Source of the DNA: Parabacteroides distasonis
GTDB taxonomy: Bacteria; Bacteroidota; Bacteroidia; Bacteroidales; Tannerellaceae
Direction of reading: 5' to 3'
Length of the DNA stretch: 44,845 nt
Assembly: GCA_015060925.1 (NCBI GenBank)
Contig: SUXM01000021.1
Coordinates: 1 to 44,845 of the forward strand
Of this stretch, positions 7,836 through 16,610 are shown piece after piece. The position numbers and the translations under genes are program-made. The notes beneath the pieces were generated by a model. The model ran no database searches, had not been told where the DNA came from, and saw only the letters and a list, made by a program, of their open reading frames with translations. How positions within the stretch are numbered: position 1 is the stretch's first letter; the number at the start of each line of letters is the position of its first letter.

Positions 7836-9077
7836 ATGAAAAATATCATACATAAATCCATTGTTACTTCTAACAACCTCATTTTAGTTTTTATATGTTG
7901 CCTATTGGAACTGCTATGCTGTAATTGTAACACACCACACAAAAAAGATCATTCAAGCCAAACAAAACAAGATTATTATGTAGCAGCTTTTATCTGGCCA
8001 TCTTGCCACGATGATTCGTTGGCACATGCTCATTTGTGGACTGAAGGAAATGGAGAGTGGGAAATCATTCAAAAGGGAAATCCTCGTTTTGAAGGACATT
8101 ACCAACCCAAACAACCCTTGTGGGGATATGAACACGATGATGATCCTAAAGTGATTGAACGATGGATTGATACAGCACTGAAATATGGTGTGAATACCTT
8201 TATCTATGACTGGTATTGGTTTATGGATTATCCCTATTTAGAGGGAGCTCTCAATAATGGTTTCCTAAAAGCTCCAAATAATGAAAAGATGAATTTCTAC
8301 ATCATGTGGGCCAATCATGTAGTGGAAAAGAATTACTGGAATTATCATCGATATGGAGATGACAAATCGGTACTTTTTGATCCCAAGGTAGACTGGAGAC
8401 AGTTCAAGACCATTGTCGACCGTGTGATCAACCAATATTTCAAACGTCCTAATTATGTAAAGATTGACGGTTGTCCTGTTTTTGGTATGTTTAGCATCAA
8501 ACAGTTCATACAAAGTTTTGGTTCCATTGATGAGGCAGCTAAAGCTATGGATTATTTTCGTAAGGAGGTAATCAAAGCCGGTTTTAAAGGACTTCATATA
8601 CAGGAGAACAAAGGAGGCGGAGGTTTCCTTTCCGAACAACAAATAGCCGATGCAAAAGAATATATAGAAAAATTAGGTGTTAACAGTATGGCTTTCTATA
8701 ACATGGGCGGCTTTGACTGTGACTATATGAAACATGGGCAACGTGCACTTGAAATCCGCAAACAATATGACGAAGTGTTTTCCATTCCTGTATTCCCTAC
8801 CGTATCAATAGGTTGGGATGACACTCCTCGTTTTCCCAATAAAGGTGCTGCGGATGTCACACGTTTCAATCATTCTCCCCAATCTTTTGCCACTTTCTTA
8901 CAAGCTGCAAAAGAATATGCAGACAGCCATCCGGAACAACCTCCATTTATCATGATAAATGCCTGGAATGAATGGGTAGAAGGTAGTTATCTGCTCCCAG
9001 ACAGGAAATATGGATTCGGATTTCTTGAGGCAGTCTCCGATGTGATACAGAAAGGTAAGTACGACAAAGTTCCATAA
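7836..9077 (+). CDS. GH99-like / WbsX-type glycan-active lipoprotein
   Basis: This is probably an exported glycosidase-like enzyme (413 residues). The N-terminus has a hydrophobic signal with a run of cysteines (about 24-32, LLCCNC), consistent with a lipoprotein. The body matches the WbsX/GH99-like group: an early aromatic strand (YYVAAFIWPSCHDD), WGYEHDDDP, TFIYDWYWF, and the characteristic C-terminal INAWNEWVEGSYLLPD, followed by GFGFLEAV. GH99 enzymes are endo-mannosidases, but WbsX-type members in Bacteroidetes act on varied or unknown glycans, so the substrate is open. A weak -7-like CATCTTTG lies at 7786-7793. It converges on the GH127-like gene across a shared terminator. Confidence 0.85.
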   Translation: MKNIIHKSIVTSNNLILVFICCLLELLCCNCNTPHKKDHSSQTKQDYYVAAFIWPSCHDDSLAHAHLWTEGNGEWEIIQKGNPRFEGHYQPKQPLWGYEHDDDPKVIERWIDTALKYGVNTFIYDWYWFMDYPYLEGALNNGFLKAPNNEKMNFYIMWANHVVEKNYWNYHRYGDDKSVLFDPKVDWRQFKTIVDRVINQYFKRPNYVKIDGCPVFGMFSIKQFIQSFGSIDEAAKAMDYFRKEVIKAGFKGLHIQENKGGGGFLSEQQIADAKEYIEKLGVNSMAFYNMGGFDCDYMKHGQRALEIRKQYDEVFSIPVFPTVSIGWDDTPRFPNKGAADVTRFNHSPQSFATFLQAAKEYADSHPEQPPFIMINAWNEWVEGSYLLPDRKYGFGFLEAVSDVIQKGKYDKVP

Positions 9078-9095
9078 AGAAAACATCCATAAAAC

Positions 9096-9151
9096 AATCC
9101 CCTAAATCTTTATCTTCTTCAATCAGGAAAGAAACTCGGATTTAGGGGATT
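9096..9151. terminator. bidirectional terminator, stem family A (copy 1)
   Basis: AATCCCCTAAATC (9096-9108) pairs perfectly over 13 bp with GATTTAGGGGATT (9139-9151). It lies between the convergent genes ending at 9077 and 9167. The T run is modest on both strands. The arm, with its flank AAAACAATCCCCTAAA (16 bases), recurs exactly in the terminator at 12033-12087. Confidence 0.8.
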
Positions 9152-9166
9152 ATTCTTTAATTATAT

Positions 9167-10759
9167 TTATTTTTGATGAAGTATGCAGCGATGATAACCA
9201 CTGGCTTTGTTCACATCTGCGCTCATGATGTGGTATATAGGCTTGTCAAATTCATCTAAAATAAGGGGGCCGGAAAATTTTCGAATAACATTTTCTGATG
9301 TATTTTCAATATTGAGGCATGGTTCTTCTCTTGGTTCAAAACTATATGAAACGACTAATTTATCGCCTTTTCGAAGTGTCTCTTTTAGGACCATAAATCC
9401 ATCTTCAAGTTGTACTTGTGTATCTGTTTTCATCCAATAAGGGATAAATATTTTCATCTGTTCGGCCTTTATTTTACCATGTAACACCTCTAATTCAAAT
9501 TTCCCGGAGAATGGATAGTCGCTACTGATCTTTAATTGCGTCTCATTGATATGAAGTATGCCTTCATGAAATCCTGTCAAATAAATACAGCCATCTCTAT
9601 AGTAAGCCAATGAATTCACAGCCGTAGCCAAACCTTCAGCTCCTCTCATCGTACAACAATAATCAGCTTCATCTATTTTCACTCGTAAATCTGGACCGGA
9701 CGCTTCACCGGGACATGCATCACAACCAAAACCACCATTTGCACGTTGTGCATGACAGATTGCATTGTACCAGATCAGATGCGCATCCTCTAAATACTTC
9801 ACTTGACCGGTATGTTCCCATAATTTTAAAGCAAGAAGATATGAATCTACTATTGCACAAGGTTCAGTCCAGGTATTATAACGACGAAACCAATTATAGT
9901 TTGCGTAATTCTCTGTCATACCATATTTTTTATACAAATCCCATCGTTTTTCTACTTCGGTAATGTAGTGCTTTTCGTCTGTCAACTCTGCAAAACGAAC
10001 TAATGCACGACAACCGGTAAGTGTCGAATGTATTTGTGATTTGATCTTTACACAATCCACTTCTAAAAAGCGTGCAATCATTTCATCAATAACATTCCGC
10101 ATCTCGTCTCCTCCGATAATCCGCCAGGCATCAATCAGACCATCAAGTCCAACAAACAAGCATCCTATATCAGATGAAAGTCGCCATTCTCTTACCTGGT
10201 TAGCAATACGACCGGCTGCACCTCCATCACCACTCCGTTCAGATTCACTAATCGGATAGTTCTTATATTTACCGGCATGTTTGACAAAAAGATTGTATGA
10301 AATGGAACGAATCATATCCAAAGCCTCTTTATCTCCGGTGTAATCATAATAGGCACACAAGCCACGTAACATCCATCCGTTACCGGAAATCTGCTGCTCA
10401 TCTATAACTTCTCCATAGTCAATACCCATGTACCCTTTCTCATTTAAATGTTCAGGAATAAGATTTACGATTTTAGCAAGATTGTCCGTATGTATGTTAC
10501 CGGCTTTCGAATCACATACTAAACCAAGGATGGTTCTTCCTTCAGTATCACCCGGCCATCCTTTTGATTGTTCTTCTGTCAAAAAGACATTTTCTGGCTG
10601 ATATTTTTTACTCTCCAATCGATTCAAATTTTGTTTTATTCTTTCAAGGAGTTCTCCTTGTGGTACAAATGAAACACTTGAAGTGGAAGTTTGTGTACAA
10701 GATGTTAACAAAGTAACCAAACTGAGCACGAATAATAATGATAATGCGATCTTTTTCAT
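9167..10759 (-). CDS. GH127/DUF1680-like six-hairpin glycosidase lipoprotein
   Basis: This is an exported lipoprotein (530 residues, lipobox LLTSC, Cys21). The central region looks like the alpha/alpha barrel of the GH127/DUF1680 (beta-L-arabinofuranosidase) group: repeated helical YDYTGDKEALD-type segments, LWEHTGQVKYLEDA, and WYNAI followed by a Cys pair (YCCTMRG, Cys368-369) at the place of the CC motif that holds the GH127 nucleophile. A beta-sandwich C-terminal domain follows (about 395-530). The upstream ligands are less standard: a CDAC cluster (346-349) sits only about 20 residues before the pair, whereas characterised GH127 enzymes have a Glu-x-Cys about 78 residues before it. Activity is therefore uncertain. 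Divergent from the acyltransferase gene. Confidence 0.66.
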   Translation of the reverse strand: MKKIALSLLFVLSLVTLLTSCTQTSTSSVSFVPQGELLERIKQNLNRLESKKYQPENVFLTEEQSKGWPGDTEGRTILGLVCDSKAGNIHTDNLAKIVNLIPEHLNEKGYMGIDYGEVIDEQQISGNGWMLRGLCAYYDYTGDKEALDMIRSISYNLFVKHAGKYKNYPISESERSGDGGAAGRIANQVREWRLSSDIGCLFVGLDGLIDAWRIIGGDEMRNVIDEMIARFLEVDCVKIKSQIHSTLTGCRALVRFAELTDEKHYITEVEKRWDLYKKYGMTENYANYNWFRRYNTWTEPCAIVDSYLLALKLWEHTGQVKYLEDAHLIWYNAICHAQRANGGFGCDACPGEASGPDLRVKIDEADYCCTMRGAEGLATAVNSLAYYRDGCIYLTGFHEGILHINETQLKISSDYPFSGKFELEVLHGKIKAEQMKIFIPYWMKTDTQVQLEDGFMVLKETLRKGDKLVVSYSFEPREEPCLNIENTSENVIRKFSGPLILDEFDKPIYHIMSADVNKASGYHRCILHQK

Positions 10760-10796
10760 TTTTTAGTAATATTATGTAATCTATAAACTGTTTTTA

Positions 10797-10804
10797 CAAA
10801 GTTA
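10797..10804 (-). promoter_or_regulatory. promoter -7 box for the GH127-like gene
   Basis: Minus-strand TAACTTTG fits TAnnTTTG, 37 bases before the ATG at 10759. It lies only 17 bases from the divergent box at 10822-10829, so the two promoters interleave. Confidence 0.65.
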
Positions 10805-10821
10805 AAAAAGAATTTATTAAC

Positions 10822-10829
10822 TACTTTTG
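10822..10829 (+). promoter_or_regulatory. promoter -7 box for the acyltransferase gene
   Basis: TACTTTTG fits TAnnTTTG, 29 bases before the ATG at 10859. Confidence 0.65.
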
Positions 10830-10858
10830 TTCCTTGTAAAATATAACACATTTCCATT

Positions 10859-12031
10859 ATGCAAAAAGAGACTTTTTCTTCAGCACATTTTGCTGATACA
10901 AAACCACATTACGAGTTGCTTGACGGGCTACGTGGTGTCGCGGCCTTGTTGGTTCTCATTTACCATATTCACGAAGGATTTGCTTTTGCTGAAGCCACAA
11001 ATGGAGATGGTAGTGGTTTGATCACAACACTGAATCATGGACATATTGCGGTTGACTTCTTTTTTATCTTATCCGGCTTTGTGATTAGCTATGCATACGA
11101 TGATCGTTGGAAAAAGATGTCACTTGGCAATTTCTTTAAACGCCGTTTGATTCGTCTGCATCCTATGCTTATCATGGGAGCAATCATTGGAACTATCTCT
11201 TTTCTGATAGGAGGTTGCCAACAATGGAACGGGACAATTACCCCCATCGGTTGGGTCATAACAGCCCTACTGCTCACCATGTGTATGATACCCGCCATTC
11301 CGGGAGTCGCATACGAAGTTAGAGGAAACGGTGAGATGTTTCCACTAAACGGTCCCGGTTGGTCACTCTTCTTTGAATACATTGGGAATATCCTCTATGC
11401 GCTGTTCATTCGCCGTTTATCTACCAAGGCTCTTGCTGCTGTTACGGTTGGTTTAGGAGTCATTCATACTTGGTTCTTTGTTTGGAATATATCTGGATAT
11501 GATAGTGTAGGTGTTGGTTGGACGATTGATGAGATCAATTTCTGGGGAGGTCTTGTGCGCATGTTATTCCCCTTCTCAATAGGTATGTTGCTTGCTCGTA
11601 CATTCAAACCTCGCCAAATAAAAGGAGCATTTTGGATATGTAGTGCATTACTCCTCGCCTCTTTTGCTGTACCCTATATCTCTCCTATCGGCAATCTTAG
11701 TATCAACAGCCTTTACGAAGTGATTTGTATCGCTTTGATATTCCCTTTTATTGTCTGGTTAGGCGCTTGTGGCTATAGTTCGGATCGATATACAAGTAAC
11801 ATCAACAAATTCTTAGGCGATCTTTCTTATCCGTTATACATCGTACACTACCCTATCATGTATCTATTCTATGCTTGGCTGATTGAAAAGAGAGCTTATA
11901 CATGGGGAGAGACATGGGAAATAGCATCTGTCGTTATTCTTTCTAGCATTGCGCTCGCATACATTTGTCTTAAATTCTATGATGAGCCAATACGGAAATG
12001 GCTTGCCCATAAGTTTATAAAGACATCTTAA
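10859..12031 (+). CDS. acyltransferase 3 family membrane protein (OafA-like)
   Basis: This 390-residue integral membrane protein has about ten hydrophobic segments and typical acyltransferase 3 features. The N-terminal YELLDGLRGVAALLVLIYH carries the conserved Arg and His of the active site, followed by FFFILSGFVISYAY and the FFKRRLIRLHPM loop. Family members move acetyl or other acyl groups onto extracellular sugars such as O-antigen, capsule or peptidoglycan. The acceptor here is unknown. It forms a divergent pair with the GH127-like lipoprotein from interleaved promoters, which suggests joint regulation. A strong bidirectional terminator follows at 12033-12087. Confidence 0.93.
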   Translation: MQKETFSSAHFADTKPHYELLDGLRGVAALLVLIYHIHEGFAFAEATNGDGSGLITTLNHGHIAVDFFFILSGFVISYAYDDRWKKMSLGNFFKRRLIRLHPMLIMGAIIGTISFLIGGCQQWNGTITPIGWVITALLLTMCMIPAIPGVAYEVRGNGEMFPLNGPGWSLFFEYIGNILYALFIRRLSTKALAAVTVGLGVIHTWFFVWNISGYDSVGVGWTIDEINFWGGLVRMLFPFSIGMLLARTFKPRQIKGAFWICSALLLASFAVPYISPIGNLSINSLYEVICIALIFPFIVWLGACGYSSDRYTSNINKFLGDLSYPLYIVHYPIMYLFYAWLIEKRAYTWGETWEIASVVILSSIALAYICLKFYDEPIRKWLAHKFIKTS

Positions 12032-12032
12032 A

Positions 12033-12087
12033 AAAACAATCCCCTAAACCATCGCTATTAAAAGGAGACTACGGTTTAGGGGATTGT
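12033..12087. terminator. bidirectional terminator, stem family A (copy 2)
   Basis: ACAATCCCCTAAACC (12036-12050) pairs perfectly over 15 bp with GGTTTAGGGGATTGT (12073-12087), preceded by a six-A run that gives a T run on the minus strand. It separates the convergent genes ending at 12031 and 12109. The arm is shared with the terminator at 9096-9151, but the loops differ. Confidence 0.87.
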
Positions 12088-12108
12088 TATATCGTCCGTA
12101 TAGTTTAT

Positions 12109-13428
12109 TCAGACAAACCAACGCTTGAGATAAGCTATAGCCATAATTACAAATCCACCCAACAGACAGAGACCAGAGAAGAGCAGCCCATATCCATTCA
12201 CAAAAGCAAAAGGAGCCAATGTAACCAACAGGATCTCTATAGGGGCTATAAACAGATAAGCTAACGCATAACTTTCCAAACAACGACTTTGCATCTTAGG
12301 ATCAACCACCCGCAATAAAGCGATACCCATAGCCATCGTACCGGTATACCACCCCCACGTAAAAAGTGCTTTCTCAAACCAACATTCCTTCATCATCTTT
12401 TTCGCCATAATGAAAACATACAGACAAACAAAGAACAATCCAGAAAACAACAAGATGGAAAGAGGCACAATATATGCAATCACAACTGAAATCTTAATGG
12501 AAGCAATACCAAAAGCGACCAAATAGTCAGTTAAAGAACCGCTTATATGCCCTACAGTTTGCGAACAAACATACCTACCCACACGCAGACGGTCGAAGAG
12601 TCTCTTCAGCAAGATACCTACCACAAAGGCACAACTAAACACCGGCAATTCTAATTCCGGGAAAAAAGAGGAAACCAATTGGCTACAACCATAACCGCCC
12701 AAAGCAACCAAACAGATAATCGCCAAATTGAAAGTCATGGAATCCATAGAAATAGAAGAGCAAGTACTAACTCCTATGCTTTCCCGTTTTTCTTCAGGAA
12801 GCAAACCTGTCCGTAACTCATCAGGTAAGCCATCATAATCAGACAAGAATACTGTATATCCTCTTCTTGTTCCCCTCTTGATCCAAACAAGTCCGACAAT
12901 AACCGATGTAACAATACCAAAGGTAGCCGCAGTCATCGCCAACGTAAGAATTTCATCATACCCCAATTGTCCGAAAGCCTGTCCAATTGCAGCAGCTGTC
13001 CCATGCCCTCCACAGAACCCGCTCGGCATCGTAATACCGAAACCTGGGCTTAACGGCCATAGTTGATTTAAGACTAACAAGCCTAATAATCCACCCAAAG
13101 CCCATTGGAATAAAAATCCGGCTTGCGAATAGGCCCACATCGACCCCACATCCAGCCCTTTTCGCTCTGCCTTCTGTGAAGTCAGAGGCAAAGCTCCGAA
13201 TATCAAGGCAATCAAGATACCGGCATACGTACCAACCTGATTGGACAGAGGTAACCATCCCAACCCATTACTACCCAAAGCCAATCCTAAGAAACCGGCC
13301 AACAAACTGGGAGGAATAAAGAGTCTTTGAATCCATGTGATCTTCACACGCATCCATTTCCCTACCAATAACAAGGCAGAGATGATTCCTATATCCACAA
13401 ACAATGTCCAAGGGGTGAATGCTTCCAT
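12109..13428 (-). CDS. GltS-like (ESS family) sodium-coupled carboxylate symporter
   Basis: This polytopic inner-membrane protein (439 residues) resembles the glutamate:Na+ symporter family. It has two inverted halves of hydrophobic helices and a re-entrant-type signature MPSGFCGGHGTAAAIG (about 137-152) close to the GGHGTAAA motif of GltS. A hydrophilic central loop lies near 185-215 (TVFLSDYDGLPDELRTG). GltS takes up glutamate, but this member is distant and may carry another carboxylate. It begins 12 bases after the serine hydrolase gene and is last of a three-gene operon with a carbohydrate esterase. That suggests, by context only, uptake of a released acid or sugar acid. Confidence 0.83.
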   Translation of the reverse strand: MEAFTPWTLFVDIGIISALLLVGKWMRVKITWIQRLFIPPSLLAGFLGLALGSNGLGWLPLSNQVGTYAGILIALIFGALPLTSQKAERKGLDVGSMWAYSQAGFLFQWALGGLLGLLVLNQLWPLSPGFGITMPSGFCGGHGTAAAIGQAFGQLGYDEILTLAMTAATFGIVTSVIVGLVWIKRGTRRGYTVFLSDYDGLPDELRTGLLPEEKRESIGVSTCSSISMDSMTFNLAIICLVALGGYGCSQLVSSFFPELELPVFSCAFVVGILLKRLFDRLRVGRYVCSQTVGHISGSLTDYLVAFGIASIKISVVIAYIVPLSILLFSGLFFVCLYVFIMAKKMMKECWFEKALFTWGWYTGTMAMGIALLRVVDPKMQSRCLESYALAYLFIAPIEILLVTLAPFAFVNGYGLLFSGLCLLGGFVIMAIAYLKRWFV

Positions 13429-13440
13429 ATAAACTATCTC

Positions 13441-14940
13441 TTAATCTTGGATAATACCTTCCAATTTAGCCGTTTTAGAACCGTGATTAGTCACCACACC
13501 CAAATATACCTTGTTACCATCCACTCTCCATGTATAATCAATCGGAGTAATCCAGTTCACATAATGGGCTTTCATCTTCAACACATCCTTACCCTGGCAC
13601 GCATAGCTACCAGCCACAAAGAAAGGTCCTTCAATTCCGGTAAAACGTCCCAATGCATTGATTGAATAAAATGGATAGGTAGCAAGTTGTCCGGTCTCCC
13701 ATTTCTTATACCCAAACGGAATCTCAAACACCTCTCCTTTTTTAGTTGTCACTTTCATGACAATAGCCTTATCCTGTTGCTTGAAATCAATGGTAGTCCA
13801 ACCGTAAATATTTTTCTTCAACAAAACCTTCTTACCCAACAAACTGCTTACAGCGATGTTTCCGGCCTTACCTTCAGGCATCGCCAACTGATATGTGCTC
13901 TGTTTTTGTTTCAAGCGTTTGTAATCATTGCCGACAGCCAACGGAGTATCACTCAATTGAGGCACGATATGGTTCCAAATCAGACCTCTCTGATAACGTC
14001 CGCTACCGGTTGAACATTGTGTGATAACTACTACCATATCTTTATCCGGCACAACAATTACCCACTGGCCGAATGCGCCATCTGCACGTACAGCTCCCGG
14101 ATAGGCACAATGCCAAATTTGATAACCATAACTGTTACTTTTCACATGAAGCTCACTCATCTGTTCAATCCATGAAGCCGGTACAAGCTGTTTACCGTTC
14201 CATTTCCCTTTATCCAACCATAACTGTCCGAACTTAGCCAATGACTCACTTTGGATATACAATCCCCAGCCACCGGTATTCACTCCTTCCGGACTTAATT
14301 CCCAAGCGACATCCGTAATATGCATATCTTTAAAGATCTTCTTCTTCAAATAATCCAAAGTAGTCATGCCTGTCACCTTCTGGACAATCGCAGAAAGCAT
14401 ATAGGTAGCCATTGAATCATATCCAAATTTTTCTCCTGCCCCCTCTACAGGTTTAGCTAAGAAGGTACGGATCCAATCCGTACAAATATTACGCATTTCC
14501 CAATCAGGTTTGATACCGGAACGCATTGTCAACAGATCCTCCACTGTCATTTCTGCTAACCCTTCGGATATGCTATCCGGCAATGATTCAATAAAAAACG
14601 GAGCGACACGGTCTGTCAAGCGCAAACGGTTCTCCTCTATAGCCAACCCGATAGCCATGCTCACAAATGTCTTGGAACAGGAGTACATCGTATGCTTATA
14701 TTCGATAGCGAAGGGTTTCGGATAGATCTCCCCTATAACCTTGCCATGACGCATCACAACCACACTGTGAATATCCGTCTGCGGAGTCGCCATCAACGAG
14801 TCAAAGACTGTAATCAAAGCCTTAGATGGGACACCCTGCTCCTCCGGAGTTGAACGAGGTAAGTCATAAACCTGTGCGCTTGCTGTACTCCACAGCTGAG
14901 CACCCAAACACAACAAACCAAATAGGAATCCTTTTTTCAT
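13441..14940 (-). CDS. serine hydrolase, beta-lactamase class C / esterase-like, secreted
   Basis: The 499-residue protein has an N-terminal signal (1-22, ending STASAQ) and a class C beta-lactamase/penicillin-binding fold. The SxxK nucleophile motif is SCSK (Ser87, Lys90), Tyr172 in GYDSMATY matches the YxN-type motif, and DGAFGQ takes the place of the third (KTG) motif. A C-terminal beta domain (about 345-499) follows. In this family such sequences are usually esterases or peptidases acting in the periplasm rather than antibiotic-resistance enzymes. It follows the SGNH acetylesterase gene by 32 bases and precedes the symporter by 12, so the three genes are probably one transcript. A role in removing acyl groups from the same glycan is plausible but unproven. 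Confidence 0.87.
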   Translation of the reverse strand: MKKGFLFGLLCLGAQLWSTASAQVYDLPRSTPEEQGVPSKALITVFDSLMATPQTDIHSVVVMRHGKVIGEIYPKPFAIEYKHTMYSCSKTFVSMAIGLAIEENRLRLTDRVAPFFIESLPDSISEGLAEMTVEDLLTMRSGIKPDWEMRNICTDWIRTFLAKPVEGAGEKFGYDSMATYMLSAIVQKVTGMTTLDYLKKKIFKDMHITDVAWELSPEGVNTGGWGLYIQSESLAKFGQLWLDKGKWNGKQLVPASWIEQMSELHVKSNSYGYQIWHCAYPGAVRADGAFGQWVIVVPDKDMVVVITQCSTGSGRYQRGLIWNHIVPQLSDTPLAVGNDYKRLKQKQSTYQLAMPEGKAGNIAVSSLLGKKVLLKKNIYGWTTIDFKQQDKAIVMKVTTKKGEVFEIPFGYKKWETGQLATYPFYSINALGRFTGIEGPFFVAGSYACQGKDVLKMKAHYVNWITPIDYTWRVDGNKVYLGVVTNHGSKTAKLEGIIQD

Positions 14941-14972
14941 ATTACTTATCAGATTTTATTTTCAACTCATGT

Positions 14973-16370
14973 TTATTTCACAGACATACGGAAAGAGGAC
15001 ATAGGGAGACCATCTTGCGTAAATATTTCTGTAGCTGAAGTATTGTCGAAACAATACTGTACAATCTGTGGCTTCTCTACCTTTGGAGAAAAAACATAAA
15101 TCTTATCTTTTGTCACAGTTGCTGTAGCCGGATGGAACTTTCCATCTTCTCCCGCTATCCTAAAGTTCTTTACCTCTTTACCCCAAGAAGTAATACCTAA
15201 ACCAACATAATCAACTGAAATAATAGCCAAACGACCTTCGATTGTCATGGATACAGGTTCCGGACTACGGTACGGGATATCCTTTCCATACGTTTTAGCC
15301 AAAGCCCAGAAAGCTAAACGTTCACCGGCATCTTTCTTCTTTGCCGGATGAATCAATGTATGACTATTTGCGTCCATCAAAACAGCCATTCCGGTATTCG
15401 GTGTTGTTTCCATTCCTTTTGATTGTGCTTCACGCAAAAGAGCTGAATTCAAATTTGCATATCTGAAAGGAGCGATCTGGCAATAATAGAAAGGGAACTC
15501 TCCTACACCCCAAATAGCACGCCATTCGCGTACCATCTTATCGAATTGCTTCACATATAAATCAGGTTGGCCACAATTTGCTTCGCCTTGATACCAAATA
15601 GCACCACGGATACCAAAACCGACAATCGGATGTATCATACCATTATATAAAACAGTAGGACTTACATACGGAGACTCAATTTCTGCATCAGTCTGCGGAA
15701 TATTTTTTTTAGTTAAATCTTTTACTGATTCTTTTGTCATCCAAGCTTCGATACGTGTCCCCCCCCAACTGGTGTGAATCAGTCCTACAGGTACATTCAA
15801 TACACGGTTCAACAAACGAGCGAAATAATATCCTGTAGCCGTAAACTTCGGAGTCGTTTCAACACCGGCTACTTCCCATGAGCCTTCACACAAATCCTGT
15901 GGTTCAGCTTTTGAAGCTCTTTTCATCGTATAGCAACGAATACCAAAATTGGTAGAGTTTAAGATATCTTCCGGACCGTTGGCAATAGGTTGGCCTGTCC
16001 AGCCGTTCATCGGCATCTCCATATTGGACTGTCCGGAACAAACCCATACCTCTCCGATCAACACATTATTAAAAGTAATCTTCTTACCATCACTTACCGT
16101 CACTTTATAAGGGGTAAAACTTGCTGCCGGAGTCTTTACCTTCACTTTCCAATAACCTTCGTTATCAGCTTTAACCGAATAACCTTTGTTATTCCAGGAT
16201 GTTGTCACTGTCACTGAAGCCCGAGCCTTAGCCCAACCCCAGATAGCCACCTCTGATTGCTGTTGCAACACCATGTTATCACCAAATACTGCAGGCATCT
16301 TAACCTCTGCCCGCAAAAGGAATGCCGACAATACCAGCATACACATCATAAAAATAGAACGGATCTTCAT
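14973..16370 (-). CDS. sialate O-acetylesterase-like SGNH esterase
   Basis: This exported esterase (465 residues, signal peptide about 1-21) is of the sialate O-acetylesterase family and is expected to remove acetyl esters from sialic acid or plant glycans. The nucleophile block is CSGQSNMEMP with Ser115. Later blocks are HTSWGGTRIEAW (about 199-210) and WYQGEAN (259-265), and the C-terminal block IHPAKKKDAGERLA has His341. The residue two before this His is Leu, where many family members have Asp, so the catalytic acid may sit elsewhere. It is first in an operon with the serine hydrolase and the GltS-like symporter and is divergent from the GH106 gene across the operator array. Confidence 0.9.
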   Translation of the reverse strand: MKIRSIFMMCMLVLSAFLLRAEVKMPAVFGDNMVLQQQSEVAIWGWAKARASVTVTTSWNNKGYSVKADNEGYWKVKVKTPAASFTPYKVTVSDGKKITFNNVLIGEVWVCSGQSNMEMPMNGWTGQPIANGPEDILNSTNFGIRCYTMKRASKAEPQDLCEGSWEVAGVETTPKFTATGYYFARLLNRVLNVPVGLIHTSWGGTRIEAWMTKESVKDLTKKNIPQTDAEIESPYVSPTVLYNGMIHPIVGFGIRGAIWYQGEANCGQPDLYVKQFDKMVREWRAIWGVGEFPFYYCQIAPFRYANLNSALLREAQSKGMETTPNTGMAVLMDANSHTLIHPAKKKDAGERLAFWALAKTYGKDIPYRSPEPVSMTIEGRLAIISVDYVGLGITSWGKEVKNFRIAGEDGKFHPATATVTKDKIYVFSPKVEKPQIVQYCFDNTSATEIFTQDGLPMSSFRMSVK

Positions 16371-16427
16371 TTTTTTTAATTTATAGGTTTTACATGTTAG
16401 AATTCATCACAAATATATTCCATATTA

Positions 16428-16435
16428 CAAAGGTA
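16428..16435 (-). promoter_or_regulatory. promoter -7 box for the esterase operon
   Basis: Minus-strand TACCTTTG fits TAnnTTTG, 57 bases before the ATG at 16370. The nearest operator unit starts 54 bases upstream. Confidence 0.65.
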
Positions 16436-16488
16436 ACAGTTTTTTATTTCTACATAGTACATCAAGCGACACAAACTAAAGGCAAAAA

Positions 16489-16546
16489 TTACATCCGACC
16501 TAAGTAAACATTACATCGGACTTATTTTCATTTACATCGGAGGTAA
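16489..16546. promoter_or_regulatory. array of three phased palindromic operators (copy 2)
   Basis: Units TTACATCCGACCTAA (16489), TTACATCGGACTTAT (16511) and TTACATCGGAGGTAA (16532) each keep the left half of the dyad TTACATCSGATGTAA. They are spaced 22 and 21 bp, exactly as in the array at 2177-2234. The linker after the middle unit also matches (ATTTTCATTTA in both). The array lies between divergent -7 boxes. The third unit covers the place where a -33 box for the GH106 promoter would be. Confidence 0.7.
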
Positions 16547-16561
16547 TCAGGAAATAAATCA

Positions 16562-16569
16562 TATCTTTG
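16562..16569 (+). promoter_or_regulatory. promoter -7 box for the GH106 gene
   Basis: TATCTTTG fits TAnnTTTG, 41 bases before the ATG at 16611. No TTTG -33 element is present at the usual distance. Confidence 0.68.
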
Positions 16570-16610
16570 TAATCTCTTATTTATCAACTTTTTTAAACCT
16601 CATTCATATC

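Noticed and set aside
13441..14940. Antibiotic-resistance beta-lactamase
   Set aside because: The SxxK fold is shared, but the third motif is not KTG, a long C-terminal domain is present, and the context is a glycan esterase operon.
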